NCBI RefSeq assembly: GCF_000400485.1
Contig: NZ_ASHR01000028.1
Coordinates: forward strand, 152,492 to 216,491
Direction: 5' to 3'
DNA: 64,000 nucleotides
Source of the DNA: Agrococcus pavilionensis RW1
GTDB taxonomy: Bacteria; Actinomycetota; Actinomycetes; Actinomycetales; Microbacteriaceae
Shown: piece after piece, positions 62,434 to 64,000 of the stretch
How positions within the stretch are numbered: the stretch's first letter is position 1
Layout of the letters: every line of letters begins with the position of its first letter
The notes under the pieces: model-generated
What the model was told of the DNA's origin: nothing
The model's database searches: none
The model's input: only the letters and a program-made list of their open reading frames with translations
Translations under genes and position numbers: made by a program

Positions 62434-63819
62434 TCAGCGGAGGTAGACGCCCCGCGCGTTGAGGAACGACTCGGGGTTCACGAGCGAGCCGTTCACGCGC
62501 ACCTGGTAGTGCAGGTGGCAACCGGTGACATAGCCGGTCTTCCCCTCATAGCCGATGACCTGCCCCGCGCTCACTCGCTGACCCGGTCCGACGGTCGCCG
62601 GGTACGCCATGTGCGCGTACTCGGTCTGCACTCCACCGGCGTGCCGGATGTACAGGATGTTGGCGCCATAGACGTCGCGGCCGCGCAACGAGACGGTACC
62701 GTCCGCGGCGGCGTAGATGGGTGTCAGACAGCCCGCTGCGATGTCGACCCCGGCGTGCAGCTTCGTCCCGAGCCCGCTCACCGGATCGCGGCGCATGCCG
62801 TAGCCGGAAGTGACCCTGCCGTACATCGGCGTCTGCCAACCGCTCGTGGCCGGAGGCGCGACAGGGACGGCACTCCCTCCCCCGCTGCCGGGGCGGCTCG
62901 CGGCGGCGCGCTCCTCGGCGAGCCGTCGAGCCTCTGCCTCCGCGGCCGCGCGGGCGGCTGCGGCACGGCGCTCCTCCTCGAGGCGGCGCAGGCGCTCCTG
63001 CTCGGCGAGCCACGCCCGGTGGCGCTGCCCGGCCTGGTAGTCGGCCTCGGTCGCGGCGCGGTCCTCGACGAGCACGGCGAGCTGCGCCTCGAGCTGCACC
63101 CGGTTCTCCTGCTCGCGGACGACGGCGGCCTCCGCCGCCGCAGCGGCTTGCGCGGCAGCTTCGAGGGCCGCGTCCGCAGCCTCCTTGAGCGCCTGCAGCG
63201 CGTCGCGGGCGACGACCGCCTGCGCCTGGAGCGCCGAGGCGGTGTTCGCGTCCTGCTGCGCCTGTTCGTAGAGCGAGTCGGCGGTGCCGGCGACCCGGTC
63301 CATGAGGTCGAGGCGGTAGAGCCACGTGTCGGCCGACCCGGGGTTGGCGAAGAGCTCGGCGCTCATGTCGCCCGTGCCGCCCGTGCGGGCGAGCTGCGCG
63401 GCGAGCTGGCCGGCGGCGAGCTCCGACTCGCTCGCGCGGGCGAAGGCTTCGTCCGCCTGCTGCTGCAGCCGGTCCGCGACCGCGACGGCTTGATCGTAGA
63501 CGCCCTGCGCCTCGATCGCCTCGGTGGCCTTCTGGTCTGCGAGGGCGCGAGCGCTCGCGAGGTCGCTCTCGAGCTGACCGATGAGCGCCCGGATGTCGGC
63601 GATCTGCTGGTTCTTCGCGGCCTCGTTGCCGCGCGCCTGCTCGACCTCCGCCCAGGTGGGGAAGCCGTACTCGTCGACCGCTTCGGCCGATGGCGCGCCG
63701 GGCACGACGAAGCCGACCACGAGGGCCGCGACCGCGAGCGTGGTCGCGATCGCTCGGCGGGCGTCGCGCGAGCTGGTGCGGTGCTGCGCGCGCCGGGCTG
63801 ACCGGTCAGGCTGATGCAT
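62434..63819 (-). CDS. M23-family peptidoglycan peptidase with coiled coil
   Basis: 461 residues. ATG at 63819 with AGGAG upstream. Signal region RRAIATTLAVAALVVGFVVPGAPSAEA. A long coiled coil rich in Ala, Glu, Gln and Arg covers about residues 60-315. The C-terminal LytM/M23 domain has GRVTSGYGMRRDP, the zinc ligands in LHAGVDIAAG and the GCHLHYQVRVNG motif. This architecture is that of EnvC-like or FtsEX-controlled hydrolases, which suggests a role in cell separation. A ftsX partner would be expected beyond the right window edge, but cannot be seen. The 181 bases to the right edge hold no gene that I can support; ATGATAGTT near 63910 may include a -10 box. Confidence 0.93.
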   Translation of the reverse strand: MHQPDRSARRAQHRTSSRDARRAIATTLAVAALVVGFVVPGAPSAEAVDEYGFPTWAEVEQARGNEAAKNQQIADIRALIGQLESDLASARALADQKATEAIEAQGVYDQAVAVADRLQQQADEAFARASESELAAGQLAAQLARTGGTGDMSAELFANPGSADTWLYRLDLMDRVAGTADSLYEQAQQDANTASALQAQAVVARDALQALKEAADAALEAAAQAAAAAEAAVVREQENRVQLEAQLAVLVEDRAATEADYQAGQRHRAWLAEQERLRRLEEERRAAAARAAAEAEARRLAEERAAASRPGSGGGSAVPVAPPATSGWQTPMYGRVTSGYGMRRDPVSGLGTKLHAGVDIAAGCLTPIYAAADGTVSLRGRDVYGANILYIRHAGGVQTEYAHMAYPATVGPGQRVSAGQVIGYEGKTGYVTGCHLHYQVRVNGSLVNPESFLNARGVYLR

Positions 63820-64000
63820 CTGGCTCCTGTCGCAGCGCTGGGCTGCTGCGGTGACTTCATCGTGCACTCCGCGGGAGCCACGACACAACGGGGGCAACCC
63901 TAGCAACTATCATGTTCGACCTGAAGGTTGGATCTCGGCGGATGCCACCCGGCGTGTCGCGCTCGGTCATCGCCGGCGAGGTGCCTCACTGAGAAGTGAG

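Noticed and set aside
63820..64000. A gene at the right edge
   Set aside because: No frame with a start, ribosome site or recognisable product could be supported in the last 181 bases.

Overview
The window is a piece of a very GC-rich chromosome from an actinobacterium, most likely of the family Microbacteriaceae (an Agrococcus-like genome fits, but the genus is an inference). The reasons are the rpoB-rpoC protein signatures, a class I lysyl-tRNA synthetase, the hpt-ftsH-fol-panC-lysS gene order, the FolE/FtsH/Ppa sequence types, and many genes that start directly after a TANNNT-type -10 box (leaderless transcripts). Almost every base belongs to a gene, and most long reading frames opposite these genes are GC-driven shadows.

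Layout. 1-3637: the N-terminal part of a large secreted or membrane-anchored Ig-like repeat protein, then a membrane protein of unknown function. 3749-11456: the rpoBC operon, with a good promoter and a set of hairpins after rpoC. 11544-15892: two related spermidine-synthase-fold proteins enclosing a TPR-like protein and a SprT-like metalloprotein, then an MFS transporter whose 3' end overlaps the second of them. 15893-17481: a predicted nuclease-fold protein with palindromic repeats on both sides, including a five-copy array. 17482-29864: miscellaneous metabolic genes (aldo/keto reductase, ComB-like, NUDIX, esterase, two GNATs, radA, DHFR-like), tRNA-Ser(CGA), and a secreted 5'-nucleotidase with cell-wall-binding repeats. 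30027-34273: clpC, a CPBP protease and a small membrane protein.

34337-46335 is the accessory part. A two-component system, a DUF305 lipoprotein, an atypical heavy-metal P-type ATPase (CPD transport motif, metal site of the N-terminal HMA domain lost), phosphoketolase, a HAD/beta-phosphoglucomutase-GH65 fusion and an archaeal-type (type II) GAPDH all lie on the same strand. The last four genes are translationally coupled (GTGA, one-base gap, ATGA). The unit appears to join metal handling to a bypass of upper glycolysis, and it sits between otherwise conserved core genes (clpC side and lysS side). It is the best candidate for an undescribed system here.

46442-61764 is a core cluster read leftward: tilS, a lipoprotein, hpt, a second lipoprotein, ftsH, folE, a fused folP-folB, folK, DUF3180, then (after an oppositely directed LCP gene) two PH-domain membrane proteins, a DUF2520 protein, panC and lysS. 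It supplies folate and pantothenate, purine salvage, tRNA modification and charging, and membrane proteolysis. 61812-63819: inorganic pyrophosphatase and an M23 peptidase that converge on a strong terminator.

Regulation visible in the sequence: an identical 18-base element lies the same distance upstream of the -10 boxes of clpC and ftsH and fits the published ClgR operator core as I recall it. An 11-base-spaced direct repeat upstream of the DUF305/ATPase genes could bind the OmpR-type regulator. Three unrelated short palindromic repeat arrays occupy intergenic space.
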